NCBI RefSeq assembly: GCF_009857505.1 | Contig: NZ_WWCP01000038.1 | Location: 1-54,819, forward strand | Source of the DNA: Duganella lactea | Lineage (GTDB): Bacteria; Pseudomonadota; Gammaproteobacteria; Burkholderiales; Burkholderiaceae_D | Reading direction: 5' to 3' | Length of the DNA: 54,819 bases | In this document: positions 1 through 9,207 of the stretch, in pieces | How positions within the stretch are numbered: the stretch's first letter is position 1 | Layout of the letters: every line of letters starts with the position of its first letter | The notes under the pieces: generated by a model | Seen by the model: only the letters and a program-made list of their open reading frames with translations | What the model was told of the DNA's origin: nothing | Databases searched by the model: none | Made by a program: the position numbers and the translations under genes

Positions 1-138
1 GACAAGGGCGCCTATCTGACACACGGGTTCAACTACCCAAAGTCTGGTCGGCGTCACCCTGCCTGACCGTTGCCACCTCCACATTATCCGGCGATGGCGC
101 GGTAGATTCAATATACGAGGTCTGACACCCGTTTTTTT
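1..138 (-). repeat. Left copy of dispersed intergenic repeat
   Basis: Bases 1-127 are an exact reverse complement of 54693-54819. Read on the minus strand, this copy starts with an A-run and a CGGGTGTCAG boundary, then continues outward to the window edge. The right copy has the same boundary but carries an extra 59-base palindromic block after its TGTCAG. The sequence holds no convincing gene: readings through it are short and shared by both copies. It begins right after the recD stop codon. Confidence 0.85.
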
Positions 139-2082
139 TTAACGCATCAGCAGGGTGCGCAGGCCGCTGGCGCGCTGGGTGCGCTGGCCGATGGCGTCGA
201 GCAGGACCTGGCCGTTCGGCGTCAGCAGCGTGAAGTGCTCGCGCGCGCGCGTGATGCCGGTGTAGATCAGCTCGCGCGCCAGCATGCCGCCGCCGTCTTT
301 CGGCAGCACCATCGCGGTGTGCGAAAATTCGGAGCCCTGGGATTTGTGCACCGTCATCGCAAACGCGGTCTCGACGTTGCGCAACCTGGTGGCCAGCACG
401 CTGCGCACCGTATCGCCTTCCGAGAAGTACACCCGCAATGCGCCCGCGCGCGCCGGGTCGGGCAAGGTCAGGCCGATGTCGCCGTTGAACACGCCGGTCG
501 CGTAGTCGTTGCGCGTGACCATGACCGGACGGCCAATGTACCATTCGCCGCTTCGCTTTAGCAGGCCGGCCGCTTGCAACCGTTGTTCGATCACCTCGTT
601 GAGGCCGGACACGCCCCACTCGCCCTCCCGCACCGCGCACAGGATGCGGAAGCTTTCGAAAGCTTTCAGCACCGATTTCACCCATGTCAGACGCGCCTCT
701 TCGTCGCTCTCCACCGGCGGATTTTTGACCAGCTGCAAATACTGGCGATAGCCGTCCAGGGCCAGTTGCAGCAGATCCTGCGCCTGCGCCAGGTCGGTCC
801 AGGCGACTTTACCATCCTGCCCTTCGCGCAGCACTTGCACCGCCGCCGCCGCGTCGCCGGCGTTGACCGCCTGCGCCAGCGCGCCGATCGGCCCGCCAAA
901 GCGACGGCTTTCACGCAGCATCACCGTCTGCTGCGCGATCGGACCACCATGGCCCGCGTAGTGATCGGGAATCTGCTGGCCGGTGCTGGCTTGCACGTAT
1001 AACAGGGTTTCCGGCTGATACCCGCCTTGCTCGGCGTTGTGACACAGGTCGCCCAGCACCGCGCCCGCCTCCACCGACGCCAACTGGTCCTTGTCGCCGA
1101 GCAGAATCAGTGTGGCCGTGTCCGGCAGCGCGGCCAGCAGCGCCGACATCATTTCCAGGTGAATCATCGACGCCTCGTCGACAATGAGCACGTCCACGTC
1201 CAGCTGGTTGCCTGCGTTGTACTGGAAGGCGCGCGTGTCCGGACGCGCGCCCAGCAAACTGTGCAGCGTGCGCGCCGCGCCCATGCGGGCGGCCAGTTCG
1301 CGCAGCGGCAGCTCGTCGCCGACCTTAACGGCCAGCTCGTCCAGCGCGCTATCGATGGATTGCTTCAGACGCGCCGCCGCCTTGCCGGTCGGCGCCGCCA
1401 GCGCCACGCGCAGGCCGGACTGTTGGTCGCCGGCGGTGGCAAACAGCAAGGCCAGCAATCTGGCCACGGTATAAGTTTTGCCGGTGCCCGGACCGCCGGT
1501 GATAATGCCCAGCTTGCCGCGCATGGCCACCGCGCACGCGACCTTCTGCCAGTCCACACCACCGCCGCGCGCGGCGTGCGGGAACAGAATGTCCAGCCAG
1601 CGGCGGATGTCCTCGGTCTGCGCCTCGGCGTCCAGCGGCAGCACGCCACCCAGCGCGCGGCCGCGCACGGCGCTGGCGACATGGGTTTCATCGCGCCAGT
1701 AGCGGCGCAGGTACAAGCGCTCGCCGTCCAGCACCAGCGGCTGATTATGGTCGGTGCTGTGCGCCGCCCACACTTGCGCGCAGTCGAGCAGCAGCTCGCG
1801 CCACGCGGAAGTGTTCTGCGGCCAGTCGCCGACAGTGGCGCGCAGGTCACCCCATGGGTCGTCGCTCCAGCCCAGCAGCGCGGCCGGATCGGCGTTCAGT
1901 TCATCCAGCATCAGGCAGCTATGGCCACGGCCTTCCAGTTCCGACAGCAGCACGCAGGCGATCATCAGCTGCGGCGAGCTGTCACCCACCGAGGCGATGA
2001 AGCGCGCAAAGGCGCCACTCAGGCGACGCAGTTGGCCGGCTTCGGTCAGCGCATCGACTTGCGTGAAAAATGCGTTATTCAT
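139..2082 (-). CDS. recD: Exodeoxyribonuclease V subunit alpha (RecD)
   Basis: RecD is the fast 5'-3' helicase motor of the RecBCD complex, which processes double-strand breaks for RecA loading and degrades linear DNA. The 647-residue product has a Walker A motif GGPGTGKT near residues 196-203, a DEXX-type Walker B (LIVDEASM), and a C-terminal UvrD-like part with the motif VHKSQGSEF followed by YTGITRARE, as in the family. The start was set at the ATG whose first bases overlap the recB stop by 8 bp; a start 15 codons upstream would only extend into recB. It is the last gene of recC-recB-recD, so translational coupling is likely. The stop abuts the dispersed repeat at the window edge. Confidence 0.96.
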   Translation of the reverse strand: MNNAFFTQVDALTEAGQLRRLSGAFARFIASVGDSSPQLMIACVLLSELEGRGHSCLMLDELNADPAALLGWSDDPWGDLRATVGDWPQNTSAWRELLLDCAQVWAAHSTDHNQPLVLDGERLYLRRYWRDETHVASAVRGRALGGVLPLDAEAQTEDIRRWLDILFPHAARGGGVDWQKVACAVAMRGKLGIITGGPGTGKTYTVARLLALLFATAGDQQSGLRVALAAPTGKAAARLKQSIDSALDELAVKVGDELPLRELAARMGAARTLHSLLGARPDTRAFQYNAGNQLDVDVLIVDEASMIHLEMMSALLAALPDTATLILLGDKDQLASVEAGAVLGDLCHNAEQGGYQPETLLYVQASTGQQIPDHYAGHGGPIAQQTVMLRESRRFGGPIGALAQAVNAGDAAAAVQVLREGQDGKVAWTDLAQAQDLLQLALDGYRQYLQLVKNPPVESDEEARLTWVKSVLKAFESFRILCAVREGEWGVSGLNEVIEQRLQAAGLLKRSGEWYIGRPVMVTRNDYATGVFNGDIGLTLPDPARAGALRVYFSEGDTVRSVLATRLRNVETAFAMTVHKSQGSEFSHTAMVLPKDGGGMLARELIYTGITRAREHFTLLTPNGQVLLDAIGQRTQRASGLRTLLMR

Positions 2083-5000
2083 TGCTTGCACCCAGCAGGC
2101 GATCCAGCCCGTCCAGCAGTTCGGCATCCGGCGCGATCCAGTAGCAGCCGCGCGTTTGCGCGTTGCCTATCCCGCGCAGGAACATGAAGATGGCGCCGCC
2201 CAGTTGTTCGGCCGGATCGTAGGCGTCACCGAGGCGGCTGCGCAGCAGCCGGTGCAGCGCCAGCATGTAGATCGCCCCCTGAATGTCGTAGCGATGTTCG
2301 GCCATGGCGGCGATCAGCGCCGGTTCTTGGTAGGCGGCGTCACCACCGCCCAGCGCATTCGACTTGTAGTCGAGTATCCAGTAGCGTCCTTGGTGCTCGA
2401 ACACCAGATCGCAGAAGCCTTTCAGCATGCCGTGCAGTTCGCGCTCCGGCAGCGCGGGACGCGGCGCGCCACCCAGCAGGTGCGTGGCGCACAGTTGGTC
2501 CAGCGCGCCGGTCACCAGACGCTCGCTCGGGAACCAGAACTCCATCTCCGGCAGCGGCGAGGCGATGTCCTTCAACGGCGCATTCAGGTGCGGCAGCGGC
2601 GTCGCGGGGATTTTGCGCAGCCACGCCAGCGTGTCGTCAAAGTGATTTCCCCAGCCGTCACGCTCGACACGCCGCTTAAGCGACAATTCAAAATGTTCGC
2701 GCTCAACCATCGCAAAGCCCTCCTGTCCCATCCACTCCAGTTGCTCATGCAGGAAGTTGCCAGGCCGGGAACCACGCGGGAAGCGATGCCACGGCGCGTC
2801 CTCGACGCGGGTCGTCACGGCGATGGCCGGCTGGTCGCCGTCCTCCAGCAGTTTTTCCTGCAAGGCGTCGCGCGGCACCAGGCCGGCGGCGCTAACGGTG
2901 CCGGTGGGCCCGGTGCGGCGCGCCAGCGAGGTGAAACTGCCGACCGACCAGTCACGCTCAAAGTGACCGGTGTAGTGCTGCGGCGCCAGCAACGGCGGGC
3001 GGTATTCGAGGCGGCTCAGGCGTGTGAGCGGCTGTGCGTTCATCTCCAGCGTGGCGATGCGGATATCGCCGCAGTCCTTGCAGACATGCTGCCAGCGTTC
3101 CAGCATCAATTCCGACGGCAGCGGCGCGCCGCCGGTCAGCAGATAGCCCAGCGCCGATTCGTGCAGCGTGTTGTCGCCAGCCTTGCGCGCCGATAGCGCG
3201 GTCACGCCCAGCCACAGAAAATGGCGCGCGCGCGTCAGCGCCACGTACATCAGCCGCAGGTCCTCTTGCAGGCGCGCCTTTTCCACCAGATCCAGCGCGG
3301 CGTCGGTCAGCGCCATGTCGATCTGGCGCACACCATCGTCGTCGCTGAATTCAAAAAAGCTGCGATTGCGCCGCTCGACCTTGCGCGCGGTGACGGCGAA
3401 CGGCAGGTACACCAACGGATACTCCAACCCCTTGGACTTGTGGACCGTGACCACCTTCACCAGTTCCGCATCGCTCTCCAGCCGCAGCACGCGCTCGTCG
3501 CCGGCGCCCTCGCCGCCTTCGATCTGCTCGGCGAGCCAGCGTATCAGCGCCTGTTCGCCATCCAGCTGGCGGCTGGCCGATTGCAGCAGCTCCGCCAGAT
3601 GCAGCAGATTGGTCAGGCGCCGCTCGCCGCCAACCTGTTGCAACAGCGCCGCCGGCAATCGCAGCTCATGGACGAAGCGGCGCAACATCGCCAGCACGCC
3701 CTGGCGCTGCCAGATGAGATGCAGCGCCTTCAGTTGTTCGACACGCTCCTCCCAAGCCAGTTCATCCGACGACAGGCGCGCCAGTTCGGCCAGCGGCAGG
3801 CCGGCGGTACGGGTGGCAAACGCCGCCCGCGCCAGCGCGCCGTCCAGCGGATTGGCGACGGCCGACAGCCAGCGCAGCACGTCGGCCGCTTCCTCACTGT
3901 CGGTTACCGAGTCCTTGTCCGACAGGTACACGCTCGGCACACCGCGCCGCTGCAACGCGCGGCGGATGGCCGATGCCTCCTTGCGGTCGCGCACCAGCAC
4001 CGCGATATCGGCGGGCTTGAGGCGCTCGAAGGCATCGCCCTGGAATCCGGCACGCTCGTCGTTCAGGCGCGCCACGATGTCTTCCGCGCAGTGGTGGGCG
4101 AAGAATTCGCGGTAGCTGTCGGCCTTCAGGTCCTGCGCGGCGCTACAGGCCAGCACCAGCGCCGGCGTATGGCCGCTGGCATCAACCATGTGTTCCTTGC
4201 GGCCCTTGGCATCGACCGCTTCGAATGGCAACGGATTTTCGCGCGTCTTCGGATTGCGGAAGCGGAAGGCGCCACGCGCGAAGCCTTCGACTTCGCCGCC
4301 GCCTTCGGCGTTGAGGAACAGATGATTGACCGCGTCCACCACCGGCTTGGTCGAACGGTAGTTGGTGCCCAGTTGATAGTGCCGACCTGCCGTGGCACGG
4401 CGCGCGGACAGGTAGCTGTGGATGTCGGCGCCACGGAAGCCGTAGATCGACTGTTTCGGATCGCCGATCAGGAACAACCCCGTTTCCGGGTCGTTGTCGG
4501 CCACGCGGTACAGCGCGTTGAAGATCTGGTACTGGTTCGGCGCCGTGTCCTGGAATTCATCGACCAGCGCCACCGGATATTGATCGGTGATGCGCTTGCG
4601 CAGCGCGGCGCCGTTTTCACCTTGCAGCGCGGCGTTCAACCGGTCCAGCATGTCGGCAAAACCGAATTGGCGGCTGCGTTTTTTGAGCTCGGCCATGCGC
4701 CCCGCCACGGCGGCGGCGGCGTGGCGGTACAGCGCGTGCGATAGCGGCGCCATTTCCGCCAACGCGAATTTGAGCGGCAGCGTGGCCTCGAAGTCGTCCG
4801 GCATGGCGGTGCTGAAGTTCTTGGCGAAAGCGTCTTCCACGCCTTCGGTTGTGAGGCGGTTCCATGCCGTGTCCGAAATATCCGGCTTGAAGCTGACCGG
4901 GTTCTGCGCCCATTCTCGCAGGCCGTTGAACCAGGCAATCAGCGAGTCGGCCCGCATCTTGTTACCGTTGAGGCATTTGGGATCGACGGCACGCAGCTGT

Positions 5001-5764
5001 GCGATCCACTGCTCCATGCGGTTGGCGCGTTCGTACCAGCCGGCCTTCAGCTCTGCGAGTTGCGCCTGCTGCTCGCGCTGCACATTGGCGATCAACACGC
5101 CCAGCGGCTCGCCGCCGGCATCGCCGATGATATCGGCGCGCTTGACCAGTTCGCGGATCGAGCGTTTCAGCGCTGCCACGTCGCTCCAGCAGGACAGCAG
5201 CGCTTCCAGCGAATCGGCGTTCAGCGGGTAGACTTGCTGGCGCCAGTAATCGTGGGCCGCGTCCTCGAACAGCGCCTGCTCGTCGCTAACCAGCTCTTCG
5301 TCAAACAGGCTGCCGCTGTCGAAAGCGTGCTCGCGCAGCATGCGCTGGCACCAGGCGTCGATGGTAAAGATGGCCGCTTCGTCCATCGTTTCCGCCGCCA
5401 GTTGCAGCCGGTGCGCGGCTTGCTGCTGCGCCGCGTGGTCCGGGTAGGATTCGAGGATCTGGTCGAGATACTCGTCCGGCTTGGCGTGCGGCGCCGGCTC
5501 GCGGAAGTACGCGGCCGCTTCCACCAGCCGTTCGCGCACACGGTTGGACAGCTCGCGCGTGGCGGCGCGGGTGAAGGTCATCACCAGAATATCGGCCGGC
5601 AGCAACGGGCGTTGGTAGCCATTGTCGCCGCCGTGGCCCAGCACCAGCCGCACGTACAGCGCGGCGATGGTCCAGGTTTTGCCGGTGCCGGCGCTGGCCT
5701 CGATCAGGCGCGAGCCGTGCAGCGGAAAAGTCAGTGGTGCGAGTTGCTTGCTTACGTTGCTCAT
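2075..5764 (-). CDS. recB: Exodeoxyribonuclease V subunit beta (RecB)
   Basis: RecB is the 3'-5' helicase and sole nuclease of RecBCD. The 1229-residue product shows SF1 motifs in order: ASAGTGKT at residues 23-30, LVDEFQDT (motif II), GDPKQSIYGFRGAD (motif III), NYRST (IV), VHKSKGLEYP (V) and YVALTRARH (VI). The C-terminal nuclease domain carries the motif LDYKSN, with Asp1132 and Lys1134 as the expected metal-binding and catalytic residues, so the nuclease looks intact. The start is the ATG overlapping the recC stop as ATGA; an in-frame ATG 13 codons upstream lies inside recC and is less likely. Length agrees with the family. Confidence 0.97.
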   Translation of the reverse strand: MSNVSKQLAPLTFPLHGSRLIEASAGTGKTWTIAALYVRLVLGHGGDNGYQRPLLPADILVMTFTRAATRELSNRVRERLVEAAAYFREPAPHAKPDEYLDQILESYPDHAAQQQAAHRLQLAAETMDEAAIFTIDAWCQRMLREHAFDSGSLFDEELVSDEQALFEDAAHDYWRQQVYPLNADSLEALLSCWSDVAALKRSIRELVKRADIIGDAGGEPLGVLIANVQREQQAQLAELKAGWYERANRMEQWIAQLRAVDPKCLNGNKMRADSLIAWFNGLREWAQNPVSFKPDISDTAWNRLTTEGVEDAFAKNFSTAMPDDFEATLPLKFALAEMAPLSHALYRHAAAAVAGRMAELKKRSRQFGFADMLDRLNAALQGENGAALRKRITDQYPVALVDEFQDTAPNQYQIFNALYRVADNDPETGLFLIGDPKQSIYGFRGADIHSYLSARRATAGRHYQLGTNYRSTKPVVDAVNHLFLNAEGGGEVEGFARGAFRFRNPKTRENPLPFEAVDAKGRKEHMVDASGHTPALVLACSAAQDLKADSYREFFAHHCAEDIVARLNDERAGFQGDAFERLKPADIAVLVRDRKEASAIRRALQRRGVPSVYLSDKDSVTDSEEAADVLRWLSAVANPLDGALARAAFATRTAGLPLAELARLSSDELAWEERVEQLKALHLIWQRQGVLAMLRRFVHELRLPAALLQQVGGERRLTNLLHLAELLQSASRQLDGEQALIRWLAEQIEGGEGAGDERVLRLESDAELVKVVTVHKSKGLEYPLVYLPFAVTARKVERRNRSFFEFSDDDGVRQIDMALTDAALDLVEKARLQEDLRLMYVALTRARHFLWLGVTALSARKAGDNTLHESALGYLLTGGAPLPSELMLERWQHVCKDCGDIRIATLEMNAQPLTRLSRLEYRPPLLAPQHYTGHFERDWSVGSFTSLARRTGPTGTVSAAGLVPRDALQEKLLEDGDQPAIAVTTRVEDAPWHRFPRGSRPGNFLHEQLEWMGQEGFAMVEREHFELSLKRRVERDGWGNHFDDTLAWLRKIPATPLPHLNAPLKDIASPLPEMEFWFPSERLVTGALDQLCATHLLGGAPRPALPERELHGMLKGFCDLVFEHQGRYWILDYKSNALGGGDAAYQEPALIAAMAEHRYDIQGAIYMLALHRLLRSRLGDAYDPAEQLGGAIFMFLRGIGNAQTRGCYWIAPDAELLDGLDRLLGASNE

Positions 5765-8700
5765 GCCGCGTCCTCGCCTTCGATCTGGGCGACCGTGATG
5801 CATTGATCCATCCAGTCCGCCAGCGGTCCATACAGCGCCATCGACACGTCATGGAAGTCCGCTTCGGCGCTCAGCGCGGCGAAGTCCGGCCACACGCGCC
5901 TGAGACACAGGTCGTGGTTTTCGCCGTTGGCATCGAAACCGCCGTCGTACACCGCGCGCGGATCGCCTTCGCGCACCAGCGCCAGCGCGGTCTTGCAGGC
6001 GGTTGGCAGCGGACGGTTCATGCCGTCGCGCCACAGGCAGACCAGCTCACGCAAGGCTTCCTGCGCCTGCGCCGGGTCCAGCGGCTGCATGGTGACGATG
6101 GCGTCGCGCGCGACCAGGTGGCCGGTGACCTGCATGCCGGTGGCCGATATCGCCAGCTGGCGCAGCCAGGCCGCGATCAGCTTGTCGCCGCGCGGCTTGC
6201 CCTGCTTGTCGGCGACGCGCGACGACATCTGCGCCAGCCAGACGGTTTCGTTGCCGTTGGTGCGCAGCTGGTCGATCCAGTCGTCCAGCGGCACGCCGGC
6301 CAGCACCAGATTCAGCGCGACCTTCGGCGCCGGCAGACTGTAATGCTGGCGCAGCGTGAGCCAGGCGCAGCGCACCGGCACCAGCGCGTCCACCAGCTTG
6401 TCCTGGTACTGCTGGCCGATCAGGCCAATCGGCAGCTTGCCTTCGCGGGCCAGCCGCTCGGCGCGCTGCGTCAGTTTGTCGTAGACCTCTTCGATCAGTT
6501 CCGGCGTTTCGGCGTCGTCCAGCAGCGTATCTTCCAGCACGTAGCGCTGCAGCGCGTCGAGCGAGAACGGTTCTTCGTCCTCGCCCACCAGCGCGGCCTC
6601 GCCGAACATCACGCCGAGACGCTGACGGAAGAAGAAACGCACCGGCTGACGGACGAAGTTGTGCAGGCTGGCCAGCTTGAGACGGTATTTGTCGTCGATG
6701 TCGAACGGCGGCAGCTCGGCGGCGGCCGTGGCCTCGTCTTCCATGCCGTGCGCCTCGCGCCATTCGCGCGCGTAGGTCAGCAGGCCGCCGGCCTCGAAAT
6801 AGCGGCGGCTGAAGGGCTGCAGCGCGTGTTCGGTGGTGCGCGCGTGCAGGTCCAGCTGCCAGCCGCCGACCAGATAATCGCGCAGCTGCGACACCAGCAC
6901 CGATGGCGGCTGCTCGCTGTTGTCGCGCACATTGCGCCCCACCCAGCTGATATACAGCTTGTCGCGCGCGGCCAGCACGGCTTCCAGCATCAGGTAGCGG
7001 TCATCATCGCGGCGCGAGCGGTCGCCGGGACGCGACATACCGGGCAGCGCCAGCAAGTCAAAGTCGGCCTTCGGCGCGCGGCGCGGAAAGTCGCCGTCAT
7101 TCATGCCGAGCAGGCAAACCACGCGGAACGGTACCGCGCGCATCGGCATCAGCGTGCAGAAAGTCACGCCGCCGGAGACGAATTGGTGGTTCAGCGTCGG
7201 TTCATCCATCAAGCCTAGCCAGGCTTCGCGCAGCACCGCCAGCGGTACCGCTTCGTCGTAGCGGGCGCCGTCACAGGTGTCCAGCCATTTATTCAGGGCG
7301 TCGTTCAGTTGCGACAGCGTGAGGCGGTCGCTCTCCTCGCTGGATTTGAAGAAGGCCGCCAGCAGCGCGCGCGCCTGCACGCCCCATTCGGCCGGCGTGC
7401 GCGGCTCGGCCAGCACGGCGCGCCAGTGCAGCAGCGCTTCGACCAGTTGCGCCAGCGAGCCGGCCAGCGCGGCATCCAGACCGCCGACTTCGGCGTAAGG
7501 TTCGATGCCGGCGTAACTGCCGGCATCACCGCTGGCATAGCCGAGCAGCATGCGCCGCACGCCGAAGATCCAGGCATTCTGCTCGCCGGCGGGGCCGAGA
7601 CCGAGGCCGCTGCGGTGCTGCTGGTCGAGGCCCCAGCGCACGCCGGAACCTTCGATCCACAAGCCCAGTGTCGGCAAGTGCTCTTCGCGCAGGCCGAAAC
7701 GGCCGGCCAGCGCCGGCACGTCGAGCAGATCGCGCACCTCGCTCTGGCGGCAGCGCTGTTGCGGCAACCGCAGCAACCATTCCAGCGCCACCAGCAGCGG
7801 GTTGACGCTGCGGTCATTGACGTCGCCGATCTCGAACGGGATGTAGCGGGCGTCGCTGCGGCGATGCTGCGCGAAGACGGCGTGAATGGCGGCCGAGAAG
7901 GTGTCGATGTCCGGCACCATCACCACCACGTCGCGGGGTCGTAGCGGGCGGTCGCTGTGCTCCGCCTCGGCGAACATTTTCAGTAATTGGTCGTGCAGCA
8001 CTTCCACTTCGCGCTGCACGCTGTGGGTGACGTGGAATTCGATCGAGCGGTCGTCTTCCGGCGGCGGAATTTGCGGATGTTCGGACAGCGGCAGCAGTTC
8101 GCGCACGGCGGCCTGCACCTGCGTCAGCAAGGTGTCACCCTCGCCTTCGCTGAACAAGTCGACCCGCAGCGGCGCCGATTCAGCGGGGTAGGCTTGCGCG
8201 GTCTCGTCGAATTCGTCCAGCATGCGCACGAAGTCGCGGCCTTGCCGCCCCCAGCTGGCCAGCAGCGGATGGCTGTGGGCGTGCAGTTCTTCCAGCGGAA
8301 TCTGGCCCAGGTCCCGGCCATTGCGCGGTTGCTGGCGGCGGTGCGCGCTGCGCAGCAGGTCGCGCCCTTCGATAATGTCGCCCCAGTAGTATTGGCAAGG
8401 ATTCGGCACCGCCAGCAGCACCTGCGTATAGCCGGCGATGGCGGCCAGCGCCTGCAAGGTCTGGAACGGCAGCGCGGACACGCCGAAGATCACCACGCGG
8501 CGCGGCAGGCTGTCCTTCGGTTCTTGGCCGGCGGCGCAGGCGCGTACGAATTCGGTGTGGACGGTGGCGCGCCCCAGTCCTCGCTGATGCTCCTCAACGT
8601 CGGCGATGACGGCGCGCCATAACTGGCCTTGCCAGCGCTGATCGTCCGGCAGCGGCGTGGTGTCGCCGCGCGCGCTGCGCAATTGGTCGCTGCCGGCCGC

Positions 8701-9171
8701 CCAGTCTTCCAGCCAGTCGGCGCGATACACCTGGTATTGGTCGAACAAGTCGGCCAGCCGCTCGGCCAGTTGCAGGCGGCGCTCCGCCTCGCCGTCGGCG
8801 AGGAAGTGGCGCAGCGGCGCGAACGCCGGATCGGCCAGCAGCGTCGGCAAGAGACGCATCAGGCGCCAGGTCAGCGGAACTTTGTCAAACGGCGCGTTAC
8901 GCGGCACGCGCTCGCTCCCCAGCAAACCGCGATAGGCCCGCACCCACAGGAAGCGGGCCGGCAACTCCACGCGCGAGGCGGCGCAGATGCCGACTTCCTC
9001 GGCCAGCGCGATCTTCAGCCATTCGGCCACGCCGTTCGACTGCACCAGGAAGATTTCCGACTCCAGTGCCCCGAGCGGGTGGTTGCGCAGCCATTGGAAA
9101 ACGGCGGCGCGCAACTGTTCCATTTGATTGCCGTGCAAAATCAGCAGGCCGGGGGTGATGCCAGGGTGCAT
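5761..9171 (-). CDS. recC: Exodeoxyribonuclease V subunit gamma (RecC)
   Basis: RecC scaffolds RecBCD, splits the DNA strands and scans for Chi in the inactive helicase fold. The 1136-residue product has the family's N-terminal region (GLLILHGNQMEQL, then IFLVQSNGVAEWLK) and the conserved central stretch VCLLGMNDGDFPRR. It is first of three overlapping genes (recC-recB-recD). The gap to the upstream kinase stop is only 36 bp. That gap holds a GATAAT on the minus strand (9199-9204) that could be a -10 element, but no good -35 was found, so a promoter inside the kinase 3' end or readthrough is also possible. RecC diverges quickly, so identity rests on both the N-terminus and operon context. Confidence 0.95.
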   Translation of the reverse strand: MHPGITPGLLILHGNQMEQLRAAVFQWLRNHPLGALESEIFLVQSNGVAEWLKIALAEEVGICAASRVELPARFLWVRAYRGLLGSERVPRNAPFDKVPLTWRLMRLLPTLLADPAFAPLRHFLADGEAERRLQLAERLADLFDQYQVYRADWLEDWAAGSDQLRSARGDTTPLPDDQRWQGQLWRAVIADVEEHQRGLGRATVHTEFVRACAAGQEPKDSLPRRVVIFGVSALPFQTLQALAAIAGYTQVLLAVPNPCQYYWGDIIEGRDLLRSAHRRQQPRNGRDLGQIPLEELHAHSHPLLASWGRQGRDFVRMLDEFDETAQAYPAESAPLRVDLFSEGEGDTLLTQVQAAVRELLPLSEHPQIPPPEDDRSIEFHVTHSVQREVEVLHDQLLKMFAEAEHSDRPLRPRDVVVMVPDIDTFSAAIHAVFAQHRRSDARYIPFEIGDVNDRSVNPLLVALEWLLRLPQQRCRQSEVRDLLDVPALAGRFGLREEHLPTLGLWIEGSGVRWGLDQQHRSGLGLGPAGEQNAWIFGVRRMLLGYASGDAGSYAGIEPYAEVGGLDAALAGSLAQLVEALLHWRAVLAEPRTPAEWGVQARALLAAFFKSSEESDRLTLSQLNDALNKWLDTCDGARYDEAVPLAVLREAWLGLMDEPTLNHQFVSGGVTFCTLMPMRAVPFRVVCLLGMNDGDFPRRAPKADFDLLALPGMSRPGDRSRRDDDRYLMLEAVLAARDKLYISWVGRNVRDNSEQPPSVLVSQLRDYLVGGWQLDLHARTTEHALQPFSRRYFEAGGLLTYAREWREAHGMEDEATAAAELPPFDIDDKYRLKLASLHNFVRQPVRFFFRQRLGVMFGEAALVGEDEEPFSLDALQRYVLEDTLLDDAETPELIEEVYDKLTQRAERLAREGKLPIGLIGQQYQDKLVDALVPVRCAWLTLRQHYSLPAPKVALNLVLAGVPLDDWIDQLRTNGNETVWLAQMSSRVADKQGKPRGDKLIAAWLRQLAISATGMQVTGHLVARDAIVTMQPLDPAQAQEALRELVCLWRDGMNRPLPTACKTALALVREGDPRAVYDGGFDANGENHDLCLRRVWPDFAALSAEADFHDVSMALYGPLADWMDQCITVAQIEGEDAA

Positions 9172-9207
9172 AGAGCTCTTTAATGGGTTCGACCCCGTAT
9201 TATCGCT